Positions 9,613-19,800 of a stretch of 64,000 bases of DNA are shown piece by piece (the stretch's first letter is position 1; each line of letters starts with the position of its first letter). The stretch comes from Parvibaculum sp. (GTDB lineage: Bacteria; Pseudomonadota; Alphaproteobacteria; Parvibaculales; Parvibaculaceae): the NCBI GenBank assembly GCA_019635955.1, contig JAHBYL010000006.1, positions 1-64,000 on the forward strand, read 5' to 3'. Below the pieces are notes generated by a model. It did no database searches. It saw only the letters and a list, made by a program, of their open reading frames with translations, and was not told the origin of the DNA. The translations under genes were made by a program, and so were the position numbers.

Positions 9613-10785
9613 TCAGAGAATTTTCAGGACGCGGTCGCCATCGGCGAGCTCGATCCCTGCATATTCGCAAATTCCCTCGCGACGCTGGAAAACGCTGACG
9701 GCAATGAGCCAGACGCGCGTAATCCGGGCAGGCGGCGTGCCGATCGCCGCCGCGTAATCCGCACGCAGCGGCCGCTCTTCCTCCAGCCACCTGCCGAGAT
9801 CGGCGGCGTTTGACCGCAGCACCCAATGCGTTTCCACCTGATCCCAATAGGGAAGCGGGCAACGAAAGATCGTTCCTTCCGCAAGGGATGACGACCACAT
9901 GTAAGTGAGGTCCTGCCCATTATCGTATTCTACCGCAATGGAGAGGTAGTCATGTGTCGGCTGGATATCCTCAGGCAGGTCGCATGGCAGTCGATCCACC
10001 TTCCATCGCCATCTGAGCTGCGTATTCTCCGTGAGCGGAAAATCGGCGGGGAACTGCAATATGCCGACATCGCCCGACGTGTGGCAACAAATGCTGTGCC
10101 CCTCGCGCGACTGCGCCTCGCGAAAGATGCGTCCATCGCCAAGCCGCCAGAGATAGCGCCAGCCCGGGGGCGGCGGCACCGGGTTTCGCGCTTCTTCCAG
10201 AGCACGGGCAACGAGACCCTCATGGTCGCCCGCGCGGGCCATTGCCTCGAGACCGGCAAGCGCAGGCCCCCGCCAGAGGATGAGACAGGCGCCAATTTCA
10301 CCCGTGAGGCCGACACGCGGAAACGCCGGATCGAAAGTCCCCGATTCGTCCGCCCATTCTCCGGGCGGCTTTGCGACGATCTGGAGAGGGCCGCCCTCGG
10401 CGGTCGTCACCGTCGAGGCATTGCCAGGCGTCTTGCAGATGGCGTGGCCAGCACCCGCCCGGAGCCAGAGGCCGATGCCGGCGCCAAAGCCGAGATTGAG
10501 CGGTCTTGAGGCCCAGAAGCCGCCTGCCGCCAGGACCGTCACCTCATCGCCAGGTTCGATATCGATGCCCGTATCCTGCCATCCCTCGTCCGGCCGGAGC
10601 GTGACGCAACGCATCTCCTTGACCAGAGGCGCAACGGCAGGATCGGCCACGAGCGTCGTCATCTTCCGCTCGAATGCAGGGCCCGCCGCCGGCCCGAGGG
10701 AGCGCGGCTTCAGCATTCTCCCTGCCCCGCGCAGCGCGAGCCGCGCCAGCGTGGCGGCGGTGCTCAGGCCCGATCTCTGCGACAT
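9613..10785 (-). CDS. DUF3047 domain-containing protein
   Basis: 390 residues. The C-terminal half contains the DUF3047 hallmarks: LRWRWKV, then DYLSIAVEYDNGQDLTYMWSS, ETHWVLRSN and VWLIAVSVFQRREG. The N-terminal half has a galactose-binding-like beta-rich region (DTGIDIEPGDEVTVLAAGGFWA) seen in lectin-like folds. No clear signal peptide and no known enzyme motif. The ATG at 10785 is preceded by AGGGAGGGTAACC; a longer frame to 10854 lacks support. Function unknown. Confidence 0.75.
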   Translation of the reverse strand: MSQRSGLSTAATLARLALRGAGRMLKPRSLGPAAGPAFERKMTTLVADPAVAPLVKEMRCVTLRPDEGWQDTGIDIEPGDEVTVLAAGGFWASRPLNLGFGAGIGLWLRAGAGHAICKTPGNASTVTTAEGGPLQIVAKPPGEWADESGTFDPAFPRVGLTGEIGACLILWRGPALAGLEAMARAGDHEGLVARALEEARNPVPPPPGWRYLWRLGDGRIFREAQSREGHSICCHTSGDVGILQFPADFPLTENTQLRWRWKVDRLPCDLPEDIQPTHDYLSIAVEYDNGQDLTYMWSSSLAEGTIFRCPLPYWDQVETHWVLRSNAADLGRWLEEERPLRADYAAAIGTPPARITRVWLIAVSVFQRREGICEYAGIELADGDRVLKIL

Positions 10786-10926
10786 GGTTACCCTCCCTTT
10801 TTCCCTTTTATGCCAGCCTAACCCGCGGGGTCTTTCCCGCAAGCAGGAGCACAACGGCTTGACTTGGCGTGGGGCACAAGCCTATAGACGGGCTCCCTCG
10901 GCCCGAGGATGCGCGTTCCGCGCAGC

Positions 10927-11002
10927 GGACGGTTAGCTCAGTTGGTAGAGCACTGTGTTCACATCGCAGGGGTCGGCGGTTCGAGCCCGTCACCGTCCAC
11001 CA
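10927..11002 (+). tRNA. tRNA-Val (anticodon CAC)
   Basis: A full cloverleaf can be drawn. The acceptor is GGACGGT with ACCGTCC, the D arm GCTC/GAGC, the anticodon stem CTGTG/CGCAG around loop TTCACAT (anticodon CAC, reading GUG), the T arm GGCGG/CCGTC with loop TTCGAGC, and CCA is encoded at 11000-11002. It marks the junction between conserved chromosomal genes and phage genes, and is the likely integration target. Confidence 0.95.
10972..11002 (+). other. Putative attL core: 3' end of tRNA-Val
   Basis: The T arm, acceptor strand and CCA form the usual attachment core for tyrosine integrases that target tRNA genes. Chromosomal genes end just left of it and phage genes start within about 700 bp on the right. 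The duplicate copy (attR) is not in this window, so the core length and the attachment role are inferred. Confidence 0.4.
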
Positions 11003-11058
11003 TTCAAATCAAATACTTAGGTCATCTTTGCACAGCGTCTCCTTTGAACCGGAGTACC

Positions 11059-11340
11059 ATGGCCAGCGACCGCCTCAAGAACCTCGCCCCGATCCGCACC
11101 CTCGGCCAGATGGCGCGGATCGAGCCCGGCTGGGTGCGGCTCTACTGCGAGACGGCGGGCTGCGGCCATCACGCGGCCCTGCCGCTCGCGCCGCTGGTGG
11201 TCCGCTGGGGCCCGGCCGCGCCGCGACGATGGCTTCTGACCCGATTCCGCTGCTCGAAATGCGGCCGCCGCAACACCTCGATCCGCATGCCGTCGAATCT
11301 CGGCAGTCATGGCTATGAGCCGTTTCCCGACGCGCAATAA
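11059..11340 (+). CDS. Small zinc-ribbon-like protein
   Basis: 93 residues with two Cys pairs, CETAGC (C-x4-C) and RCSKCGRRN (C-x2-C), as in zinc ribbons that bind nucleic acid or act in small regulatory complexes. The ATG at 11059 has GGAG 6 bases upstream. It is the first gene after the tRNA and faces the late operon, so it is either a prophage boundary gene or host cargo. Family not recognised. Confidence 0.65.
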   Translation: MASDRLKNLAPIRTLGQMARIEPGWVRLYCETAGCGHHAALPLAPLVVRWGPAAPRRWLLTRFRCSKCGRRNTSIRMPSNLGSHGYEPFPDAQ

Positions 11341-11372
11341 AAAAGCCCCGCTCTCATTTCTGAGGCGGGGCT
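11338..11372 (-). terminator. Terminator hairpin (distal) of the late operon
   Basis: AGCCCCGC (11344-11351) pairs with GCGGGGCT (11365-11372). The run of A on the plus strand at 11338-11344 gives a T run for minus-strand transcription. It would also stop stray plus transcription poorly, so it mainly serves the late operon arriving from the right. Confidence 0.6.
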
Positions 11373-11394
11373 ATGTGCTGCGAGGCGAGGCCCC

Positions 11395-11544
11395 ATGCGC
11401 GATGCGCGGTCGGACATGGGCGGCGGCTTTGCAACGTTGCCGGAGGCCAGCCTGACGGCTTCTCTGGGCGTAGCCGCTCCTTGCTGCGTCAGTGGCGACG
11501 AGGCCTATCTTCTACCCGTCCTGTCCCTCGCCACAGCATCGTCA
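11395..11544. other. Non-coding stretch between the two late terminators
   Basis: Between 11373 and 11570 there is no convincing gene. Short plus-strand frames exist (from 11395) but their composition is not protein-like. The only notable element is the palindrome at 11545-11562. Confidence 0.5.
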
Positions 11545-11562
11545 GTGTACATCGATGTACAC
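11545..11562. promoter_or_regulatory. Perfect 18-bp palindrome GTGTACATCGATGTACAC
   Basis: The 18-base sequence is its own reverse complement and sits next to the proximal late terminator, in gene-free DNA near the presumed left attachment site. Such palindromes are often dimeric repressor, recombination-factor or partition sites. No second copy was noticed in the window. Function unknown. Confidence 0.45.
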
Positions 11563-11570
11563 CAATGCAC

Positions 11571-11604
11571 AAAAAAGCCCCGCCTCCAATGAAGGAAGCG
11601 GGGC
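11571..11604 (-). terminator. Terminator hairpin (proximal) of the late operon
   Basis: GCCCCGC (11577-11583) pairs with GCGGGGC (11598-11604). Six A residues on the plus strand (11571-11576) give the T run on the minus transcript. It is the first terminator met after the last late gene (stop at 11673). Confidence 0.7.
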
Positions 11605-11672
11605 CAAGTTTCCAAGGGAGGATCGCCCAGGAAGGGCACGGCAGACATAACCCGGTCTGCCAGCGGGATCGG

Positions 11673-12104
11673 TCATCTGGCCGGCAAGCCCTCGATCATG
11701 TGGAGCACCATCGCTTTAGCCTGCTGTGCGTCGAAGAGATTGGTGCCCACAGGCTCGCTTTTGTGCGGCCAGGGCGTGTTTTCGTTCGTCGTCTTTTGGA
11801 AGCTGATGCCTCCGTCGGGATTGAAGTTCTCCGGCAACTTCCAGTTCAGAAAGCGATCAACCATGTGATCGATCTGGGCGGCGCTATCCTTGCCGATAGT
11901 GCCGCCGAGCGCGGCGAAGAGCGCCGCCGTCATCTCCCTGGCCTGTTCCTCACTCAATCTGATCTCGGCTACTGCGCCGGGGCCGCCATCGCTCGCCTGC
12001 TCGGAGCGGACAACGATTTCAATCTTACCTCCCCTGGCATTCACCGAAACATATTCCGGATAGCTGCCCGCGGGGGCGGTATGGGCGTAGATATTCTCTT
12101 TCAT
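11673..12104 (-). CDS. Conserved phage protein of unknown function
   Basis: 143 residues. The C-terminal region reads HMVDRFLNWKLPENFNPDGG followed by ISFQ, a motif I recognise from many unrelated prophage hypothetical proteins, often near lysis or early genes. No membrane segment or catalytic motif. The ATG at 12104 follows AAGGGA at good spacing; a longer frame to 12128 is less likely. Last gene of the late operon. Confidence 0.75.
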   Translation of the reverse strand: MKENIYAHTAPAGSYPEYVSVNARGGKIEIVVRSEQASDGGPGAVAEIRLSEEQAREMTAALFAALGGTIGKDSAAQIDHMVDRFLNWKLPENFNPDGGISFQKTTNENTPWPHKSEPVGTNLFDAQQAKAMVLHMIEGLPAR

Positions 12105-12150
12105 CGCAGTTTCCCTTCTTTGAACCATATTTCGGAGGTCCGAAAAATGC

Positions 12151-12405
12151 TCACCGCACCGCGCAAGCCCTGAGATTGGCTACAAGAGCGAGAAGCCGCG
12201 GGCCCGGTACGCCGACAAGCACATCGCCTTCCATGACCATGCGGACCATGTCGTCGCCTTGCTTCTCGTTCGGCTCCGCAAGGGCTTCGATTTCGGAGAT
12301 GAGATGATCCGGGATAGCGCGCTCCGATACGAGCCTTGCGCATTCCTCGATGATCGCTCGCACTTCCGACGTGTCGGCTTTGATGTCCACGATGATCTTC
12401 GCCAT
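12151..12405 (-). CDS. Small hypothetical phage protein
   Basis: 84 residues, begins MAKIIVDIKADTSEV, mixed alpha/beta, no recognised domain. It lies between the spanins and the terminal hypothetical gene in the late operon with small gaps on both sides, so it is probably expressed with the lysis cassette. Confidence 0.65.
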   Translation of the reverse strand: MAKIIVDIKADTSEVRAIIEECARLVSERAIPDHLISEIEALAEPNEKQGDDMVRMVMEGDVLVGVPGPRLLALVANLRACAVR

Positions 12406-12463
12406 GGTTTCGGTCTCCGGACCCTATCTGTCTATTCGGAGTGCGGCTAGAGGTTGCCTCCGT

Positions 12464-12718
12464 CTACTGACACGCCTTCACGTCATCCACGAGGGAATTG
12501 AAGCGGCGGCGAAGCGCCTCATGGGCTTCTCGGGCGAGGCTCGCATCTTCGAGCAGCTCGGCCCGCGGCATGTCGAGTCCGGCGCTGCGGGCGAGACGGG
12601 GCTCATGGACGAGGGCCACGCTTGCCGGGCAGCTAATCGGCATAGCCGGACGAGCGGTTGAGCACGCCGCGAGCAGCGGCAGGCAGATCGCAAGCCCGAT
12701 CATTTTTCGGAAGCACAT
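12464..12718 (-). CDS. Outer-membrane spanin lipoprotein (Rz1-like)
   Basis: 84 residues starting MCFRKMIGLAICLPLLAACS: a charged N-terminus, a short hydrophobic core and the lipobox LAAC with the modified Cys at residue 19. The gene overlaps the end of the inner spanin gene in a different frame (12633-12718 shared), the classic Rz/Rz1 layout. The mature protein would be anchored in the outer membrane and span the periplasm with its partner, fusing the two membranes at the last step of lysis. An inner ATG at 12703 is an alternative start. Confidence 0.8.
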   Translation of the reverse strand: MCFRKMIGLAICLPLLAACSTARPAMPISCPASVALVHEPRLARSAGLDMPRAELLEDASLAREAHEALRRRFNSLVDDVKACQ

Positions 12719-12992
12719 CCTGAATATCCTTTCTGGCCTGAGCGGCTGAGGTCCGGAGCCCGGCAAGCCCGGTTTCGAGATCGGCGGCACGCTTGCCTGC
12801 ATTCTCGATGCGGCCGGTCAGGGTTTCGAGCGCGGTCGTTGCCTGTTCCAGCTTTTCAGCCGTGCATTCGCCTTCGGCCACAGACTTGCCGACGCGATAG
12901 ACCGCGATATGCGAGCCGATGAGAACGCCTGCGAGCGCCGCAATGGCGAGCAGCTTCCAGTTGGCTTTCGCCCATGCGAGGAAAACGATCAT
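12633..12992 (-). CDS. Inner-membrane spanin (Rz-like)
   Basis: 119 residues: one N-terminal transmembrane helix (about residues 8-28, WKLLAIAALAGVLIGSHIAV), then a long coiled-coil periplasmic region (ECTAEKLEQATTALETLTGR). It ends NDRACDLPAAARGVLNRSS, a tail typical of i-spanins. The start ATG overlaps the endolysin stop as ATGA. Together with the overlapping lipoprotein it completes the lysis cassette holin-endolysin-spanins. Confidence 0.85.
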   Translation of the reverse strand: MIVFLAWAKANWKLLAIAALAGVLIGSHIAVYRVGKSVAEGECTAEKLEQATTALETLTGRIENAGKRAADLETGLAGLRTSAAQARKDIQDVLPKNDRACDLPAAARGVLNRSSGYAD

Positions 12993-13531
12993 GCCTTGCA
13001 AGTCCTCACCGGTGGCGCGAGCGGGATCGGCACATTGTCATTCGCCGCGACACGCTCGAAACCGGCACGGCAAAGTTCATGCTCGGCCTTGCGCCGGTTA
13101 ACGAGGCCGGGAAGCTGCCTTCCGCCTGCATAGGTCCATTTCAGGAGTTCGTCACAGGCCGGGGCGCCCTCGCCCGCGTTCAACCTGCGCAGAAGCGTGG
13201 AGCGCTGGAAAGCCCCGGCGCCGACATTGAAGACGAAGCTCGCCAGCGCGGCCCGCGTTTCGTCACGCAGTGGAACCGTGACGCCCCGATCCACCGCAGC
13301 GAAGGCAGCCCCGAGATCACCCTGCAGCAGCGCCTCGCATTCCTCGCCGCTGTAGAGGCGGCCCATGTCTACGCTGCCTGTATGGCCGACGCAGACTGTC
13401 GGGATGCCGACCGGATCGATATAGGGCTCGGGCTCCACGCCCTCGAACCAGATCACGACGGCCATGGCGATTGCGACGGCGCCACCGCCGGCGGCCTGCG
13501 CGAGGCGCCCCTTGAGCGCGGCGGGGATCAT
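12989..13531 (-). CDS. SAR endolysin, glycoside hydrolase family 24 lysozyme
   Basis: 180 residues. The T4-lysozyme-like catalytic triad is visible as E30-x8-D39-x5-T45 in FEGVEPEPYIDPVGIPT, followed by VGHTG. Residues about 10-27 form a weakly hydrophobic, Gly/Ala-rich segment (AQAAGGGAVAIAMAVVIW) typical of signal-arrest-release domains. The enzyme would therefore be exported by the host Sec system, held inactive in the membrane and released when the membrane is depolarised. The ATG at 13531 overlaps the holin stop as ATGA. Confidence 0.87.
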   Translation of the reverse strand: MIPAALKGRLAQAAGGGAVAIAMAVVIWFEGVEPEPYIDPVGIPTVCVGHTGSVDMGRLYSGEECEALLQGDLGAAFAAVDRGVTVPLRDETRAALASFVFNVGAGAFQRSTLLRRLNAGEGAPACDELLKWTYAGGRQLPGLVNRRKAEHELCRAGFERVAANDNVPIPLAPPVRTCKA

Positions 13532-13806
13532 TCCCCTGCACCCATGACCCGGCGGTGCGCCTCGCTCTCGCGCTTGTCGCGGCGGACACCGAAGAAAATC
13601 TGGATCGCGATACCGGCAAGAACGCCGATCATGCCGACCACGATGCCCCATTCTGCGAGGGTCAGCCCGTTATGCGCCGTGTTCTGCGCCATTGCGACGA
13701 CGCCGCTGCCTGCCGCCGTGCCGCCACCGGTATAGGTCATCCCCGCGCCGACTTTCGCGATCACGGCGTCAGACGCCCGGTCCTGAATATTGCTGATAAG
13801 GCTCAT
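13528..13806 (-). CDS. Holin
   Basis: 92 residues. A strong transmembrane helix (about residues 53-73, WGIVVGMIGVLAGIAIQIFF) is followed by a charged tail (VRRDKRESEAHRR). A weaker Gly/Ala-rich segment at about 20-40 could be a second, possibly SAR-type, helix, as in pinholins. Its position directly before a SAR endolysin supports the pinholin idea. It overlaps both neighbours by 4 bases. Confidence 0.8.
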   Translation of the reverse strand: MSLISNIQDRASDAVIAKVGAGMTYTGGGTAAGSGVVAMAQNTAHNGLTLAEWGIVVGMIGVLAGIAIQIFFGVRRDKRESEAHRRVMGAGE

Positions 13807-16800
13807 GCCGTCATCTCCGAGCTCAATTCCGATCTCAAAACCGCTGCAACTTCGGGACGCATATCGCCCGACTTTCTGACGATGCGCGCCAAGGCGGGGC
13901 GGTTCGCATCTCTCAGCGCCTCAACGACATCGACATCCGGGGCAGCGTCGAGTGCCGCCGCGATCTTGTTTGGATCGTTGCTCTCAATGGCGCCAAGCAC
14001 GTCGTTGATTTTACGCGGCCCGCCCGTTTCATTCGGCACATCTCCACGAACCTGCTCAAGGTAGAGCCTGTTGAAGTTGGTGATGATCCTCTTTTCAGAT
14101 TGGTCGATATCTTTCAGGTGGCTCGTGTAGGTGGCGCGATCGATATTGCCGACATCATATTCCTTTCGGTACAGAGCCCTCGCCTTCCGAAAATTGGCCA
14201 AAGCCTTTCGTGTTCGCGCCGCCACCGCTCGAAGTCTGATAACGGGGCCATACTTGGCGAAAACACGATCCGCCTCCCTTTCGCGCCCCTGCTCCGCATA
14301 TCCCTTTGCGTAGGAGTACACCTGCTCGATTTCGTCGGCCCGCTGGTAGAACATCGCCTTGTCGTACCAGAGCGGCGCTCCGCCATAGACCTTGCGAGCA
14401 AGTGGAATGTCGTTCCACGCAACGTCAGAAGCGGGGTCGGCGATTTTGGCCACGAGGTCGACGTTTCTCTGGAAGAATGTCCCGGCTGCGCCGGTGACGA
14501 AGCCAAACATATGCTCGAGCACTTCAGGGCTTACGTCGATGGTGCCTGGCTCGATGTCTGTGCCGCCGGTGATCTCATTCAGCGTGTCCGTAATTGCACG
14601 GAAGTACGGAGAGACGGAATTCCAATATCGCTGGCTATCCGGCACCTTTGGCCCGTACTGGTCCTGCTCGGGCATGATGGGGCGGTCGGCATAGTCGCGA
14701 TTGCGGCTCAAGTCGACGACGGGGTCAGCGATGGTCGGCGAGAGGAAGTTCAGCAGGCTCTCCGAGCCGCCGATGGGATTGAAGCTGTCGACGATTGTTG
14801 TGGCAAGCGCCGACGCCACGTCGGTGAATTCCTTTCCACGCGCCAGTTCCGACGCTGACCTGCCCATTGCAAAGAATGCGTTGTAGCCATAGGGCAACGG
14901 AATTTTGATGTGCTCCCCCTTCCCGCCCGGGATCATGACGATCAGATTGCGGCTCTTGTCGAAATCCGAAATCTTGTCGTAGTAGAGTTCGCCGTCATCA
15001 TCATCGCCACTGGCCATGACGTTCAGGATGTCGAGGGCGATGCCCGTTGCAATGATCGTGTAGAGCACGCGCCGCACTCGTTTGGATTTTGTTGCGCTGA
15101 GAAGGACGGCCGTGCCCTGCACCGATGCGTTGTAGAACAGGTAGAGCGAATTCATCACTGGACCGTAAGAGCCGCGGCGATTGAAGTTCACCGTCAGGTT
15201 CTTTGCGATGCTTGCGGCCTGCGCCTGCGTCAGGCCGGATTCACGCAGGTTCTTGTAGGCCGACAGGCGCACAGCGTTTTCAACACCGAGATTGACCTTT
15301 TCGATGAAGTCGAAAAGCCCCGTGATCGCCTTTCGTGACGACAGACCCGGCTTGGCGCTTCGGAAATCTCTTTCGATGCGCGACCGCAATTTGGCGATGT
15401 CCTCGACCTGATTGAAATAGACCCGACCGCCAGAGCGCCGGAACTCGTGGTAATACTTCGACCATTCCGTGTCTGCCTTGCCGAACGATCCTTTCAGCGA
15501 CCCGGCGAGTGCCTTTCGGTAGTCCTTCACCGTTCGCGTGACGATACGGTTCACATCAAACTGGTTCAGATTGATGGCGGCGGTCTGGAGATCGCGGAAC
15601 GCATTGGTGATGACGAATTCCGGGTTAAGCGTCGTGTTGATTTGAGAGAGGTATCGGTTCACCTGTCCAAGCGCCTGCGTCACGATGCCAAGCTGATCGC
15701 CGTTCAGATTCCGCATCGCTTCTGCAAGGCGAACAGCCTTCGCATTGTCGCGATTGAGTGTGACGCGGTGCTCTACCCCGTCGATCTTGAGCGAGACGGT
15801 GAAATCCCTGTCCTCCGGCGTTACCTGCTTGACGGGGCGGTAAGCGACTTCTTGCCGGGCCTTAACCCATGTCGGGCGGGTTTCGACCTTGTCGATCTTC
15901 CAGAACTTGGAGTCGGGCGCGGCTTTGGCGAGGTTGTAGAACCGTTGCGCAACACGGTTCGTCTCGGCACGCACAATTGCTTCTTCAGCCTGCATGATCG
16001 TGTAGGCGAGAATATCGCGGGCGGGGCTACGACGGCCAAACGCCATGCGCGATTCCTTGCCCGTCACGGTGATGCCTCGTGCCTGCCGGGGGCGATCCGG
16101 GATGACGCCTTCTTCCTCTACTTCGGCACGGCCCCGCAGCGGGACGTAGTGCTTGTACCTGGCGCGCCACGCATCGGCTTCGGCCTTGGTCATCAGGCCA
16201 GCCTTGACGCGCTCGTCGAGGGAGAACTTCGTCATCTCGTCGACACGCGCCGCAAGGGCTTCCATGTCGGCTTTCTTGCCCGCCCGGTCCACGGCTTTCA
16301 TGATGGCTTCGGCATCTTCGTTCGTCATGCCGGAGCCCGCGCCTTCTTCCTCGATCATGTCGCCACGGAAGGCCGGGTTGATCTCGGCGATGCGCGCGTT
16401 TCTCTCGGGCGCATGGCGGGCATAGAGATAGGCTTCGATCTCGTCTATCGAGACGCCGCGCTTGTGCATGTCCTCGAAGAGCGGGCGCACCATGTTCTCG
16501 GACAGGTCTTCGAGCTTGGCGCCCTTGCGGCCAGCGCTCAGTTCTTCGCCGAGATAGGGGTTTTCGATCTCTCCGAGCTTCCGGCCCAACTGGCGCTCGA
16601 TGGCCTGCTGTGCGCGCAGGAGGGGCAGGAAGCGGTCCTGAAACGCTGTGCGCCAGCGATCCACGGTTTCCCGGATCGTCTCCGGTGTGAAACTGTTGCG
16701 CAGGCGTTCGGACAGAGGAAGTGTCGTTTCTGCGAGATAGTCGATCACATCCCGGTTCGGGGCGAATGCGTCCTTGCCGATGGGATTGTCGGGACGGTCC

Positions 16801-19800
16801 GCGATGGAGAAGCGGATGCGAGGGTCGTTTGGGTCGAAGGTGCCGCGGTTATCGACGGACTTTATTTGTGTCGGCTCGAAAGCGACATAGGTTGCGGTCC
16901 CGTCTTTCTCCGGCAAAAGCAGCCCGTCGTACCCGCGCGAAATCAGTTCATCCAGAGTGAACTTGTCGTATTCGCTCCACCCGGCCGGGTTTTTCAGGGA
17001 CAGGTAGGCCTCCACAACCACGCCACGCCCGGCAGCACCAACCTCTCCTCGCTCAATTGCTTCGCGGTCATTGGTGAACCAATGCTGCCCGCCGATAGCT
17101 TTTTTGGGATCGAATTTTTGAAACCGCTTATCGGTCGAATGATAGACGACGAGCGGCTTTCCATTCTCGTCGACGACCTTGCTATCACCGAACCACTTTT
17201 TGAAGGCTTCGCTTTCCGTGGGCGGGGCAATCGAGAAGCGCGGCTCCGCTACCCCAGTCTCACGCTGGCGCGATCCGACCTCCCCGCTTTCAACACGAGA
17301 GAACACGTCATCTGCGGTCTGGAAGCCCAAGCCCCGGAACGCATTGCCGATGGCTTTCAGGACATTGCGGATGCGGGCGAAAAGGCGCTTAACCGGATTG
17401 GAGCGGATATTTGCCGCGCCCGTGTTCCAGTCCGACCATGCGTGTGCAATGGCTTCTTCGATCTTCGCGTCCTCGGGGAAGCCAGCATAGTTGCGGTCGA
17501 TGTCGTAATCCGCGCGCCACTTCTGCGCTTCCTTGGAGAGCGTGGCCCATTCCGCCTCGGTGAAGACATCTGCCTTGCGGAGTGCGTGCAGGCTTTCATG
17601 GCGGAGTGTGCGGGCCGGATCGTCCCGTGCATCGAGCGCCAGCGTGATCGTGTCGCGCCAGTACATGCCCTGCACGGTCAAGGGCTCGCCATTGACGAAG
17701 GCCTCGATGGTGTCGGCCAGTTTCAGGCCGATGTCTTTCAGCCCGAGGCGGTCGAGTTCGGAGCGGAGGCGGGGATAAAGCTGCTCGGCTTTTTCGAGGA
17801 AGGCGCCGGTGAACGGCGTGCGGGCCGAGACTTCGGGGGAGGTTTCGGCGAGGGAGAACATCTCTCCCTGCCCCCGCGCGCCTGTATCGAACAGCCCTTC
17901 GTCGGCAGGCTTCTGCTCGCGGGTCGCGCGCCTGGGCTGCTCCATCCGGCGTTCGGCAAGGGCCTTGTCGGAGATGCGTTCAGCGCCGGGGATGACTGTC
18001 TGCTCGCCCGCGTCGGTGCGCTCCGTTGAGGGCGCCGCTGGCGTACCTCTCGCGTTCAATCCGGCGAGATACTTCTGGATCGGGACGGCTTCATATTTTT
18101 CGGTGTTGAGCGCGTCGACCTTCTTGCGGTCGAACGTCTCCATGACGACATCGCCGGTTTCCTTGTTGCGGATAACCCAGCTTGCCGTGCGGCGGCTTAC
18201 GCCTTCTTCTTCGCCTCTGCCCGGCTGATCGCGGCTAGGTTGTTCGCGACGCGAAGCAGGTTCCGCTTCCGCTTCGGCGTCATTTTGGGCTGTCGCTTCG
18301 CTCTGTCGCGAAGCCGTTCCTCCAGCCCTTGTCTCTCTTCCGGTGTCAAACGGGACATTCCATTCGTCCTTCAGCGCCTGAGAGTCCGCAGTATCGGCCT
18401 CTTGGGCTTCGCTTTCAATAGCCTCGCGTTCCACCGCCTCGAACACGGCATCCTCGGCGTCCTTGCCCGATGCAATCGCCATCGCGGCTTCGGCGCGTGC
18501 GGCATCGGTGAGAACAATGCCATTCTCCCGCGCCACGGCATCGGCTTCCTTTGCCGCTTCACCGTAGCGGTCCTCTTCCTCGGCAGCGCGCTTTTCTGCC
18601 TCGCGGTCCTGCACCTCGTTCATGTCTTCGGTGGCGAAGACCTTTCGCCCCTGTGCATTCTCGGAAAGGGCCTGCAGAAGATCGTCGACGCTTGCCGTCT
18701 CGTTTGCCTGCCGCGCGGTGATGTAGCCCGCCTCCTCTGCGAGCTCGCGAGCCCTGTCGAGCGGCATGCCGCCCGGGCGCACCAGTTTTCCCCGTCCCGG
18801 CAGGAATACGCGATGAAGGTCCATGCCCTTCAATTCGCCGGTTTCATCGCGGATACCGCCCTGTTCGGCGAGGAACTGGAAGATGTCGCGCGGACCCTTG
18901 GCGAGGCTGGCCTTGCGGCCGCGCAGACGCGGGGCCGGGCCCTGCGGTGCAGCATCGGGCTCGGGCAGTTGAGGTGTGGCCGGTTCGGGCATGGCAGCAG
19001 GCTTCGCCGTATCGCCGTTGCGCAACCAGGCTTTGAACTCGGCCACCGGCATGGCGCGGATCGCGCCGATGCGCTCCAGTCCCCGGCCGTCCGAGAAGGC
19101 GGCCTCATAGGCAGCGCGGGCCGATACTTCGTCAGGGAACCCGATCAGGGCCTTGTGCTCGTCGAATGCCTTTGTGTCGGCGTCGGTCTGGTCGACGACA
19201 AAGACCTGCGGCGCCTTCGGCTCCGGGCCGACATAGACATCGACCTGCTCTCCGTCCGCGCCCTTGGTCCGCTTCAGATAGCCATAGGGCACGGGCATGG
19301 TGACGGACCATGCTTTGCCGTCGGGGTCCGTTCCTGTGCGGGCCTGCCCCTGCTCCGTCTCTATCGAGATGTCGAGGCCCTGCCACTTCACATGGCGCTT
19401 CTGGTAATTCCCGGCTTCCTTCTGGGCCTCGGTCGGTTCTGCGGTGCGATCCGCTGCCGCCGTCACATCGGCAGGCGTTTCGATGCGGACCGGCTCGGCG
19501 CGGGTGCCTGCTGTCTCGGAGGGCGCGGGGGATGTGGGCTCGGCGGCGCGAATGACCCGGCCCGTGGCGGTGTCGTATTGGCCGATGGCGTTGCCGTCCT
19601 CGTCGTAGAGCGTTTCGGGGGCGGCAGGGGCAGATTCCTCGGGGCGCTCGACGACACGGAATGTCTGCCCCTCTGCGGGCGGCACGGTCCGGTCGAGGGC
19701 GTCTTCCTCGAAGGCCCGCGTGAATGAGGGGGCTTCTTCTGGGCGGGGCTGAGGCGTGGGCGCGGCGGCGGGGGCAACATCCGGCGCGGGAGGAGATGCC

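Noticed and set aside
11373-12173. Long plus-strand open frame opposite the last late genes
   Set aside because: It is the complement of protein-like minus genes and of the non-coding stretch; composition is Arg/His/Gly-rich and it crosses terminator hairpins.
15447-18029. 860-codon plus-strand frame inside the polyvalent gene
   Set aside because: Only a shadow of the GC-rich minus gene; the minus frame contains recognisable domains and the plus frame none.
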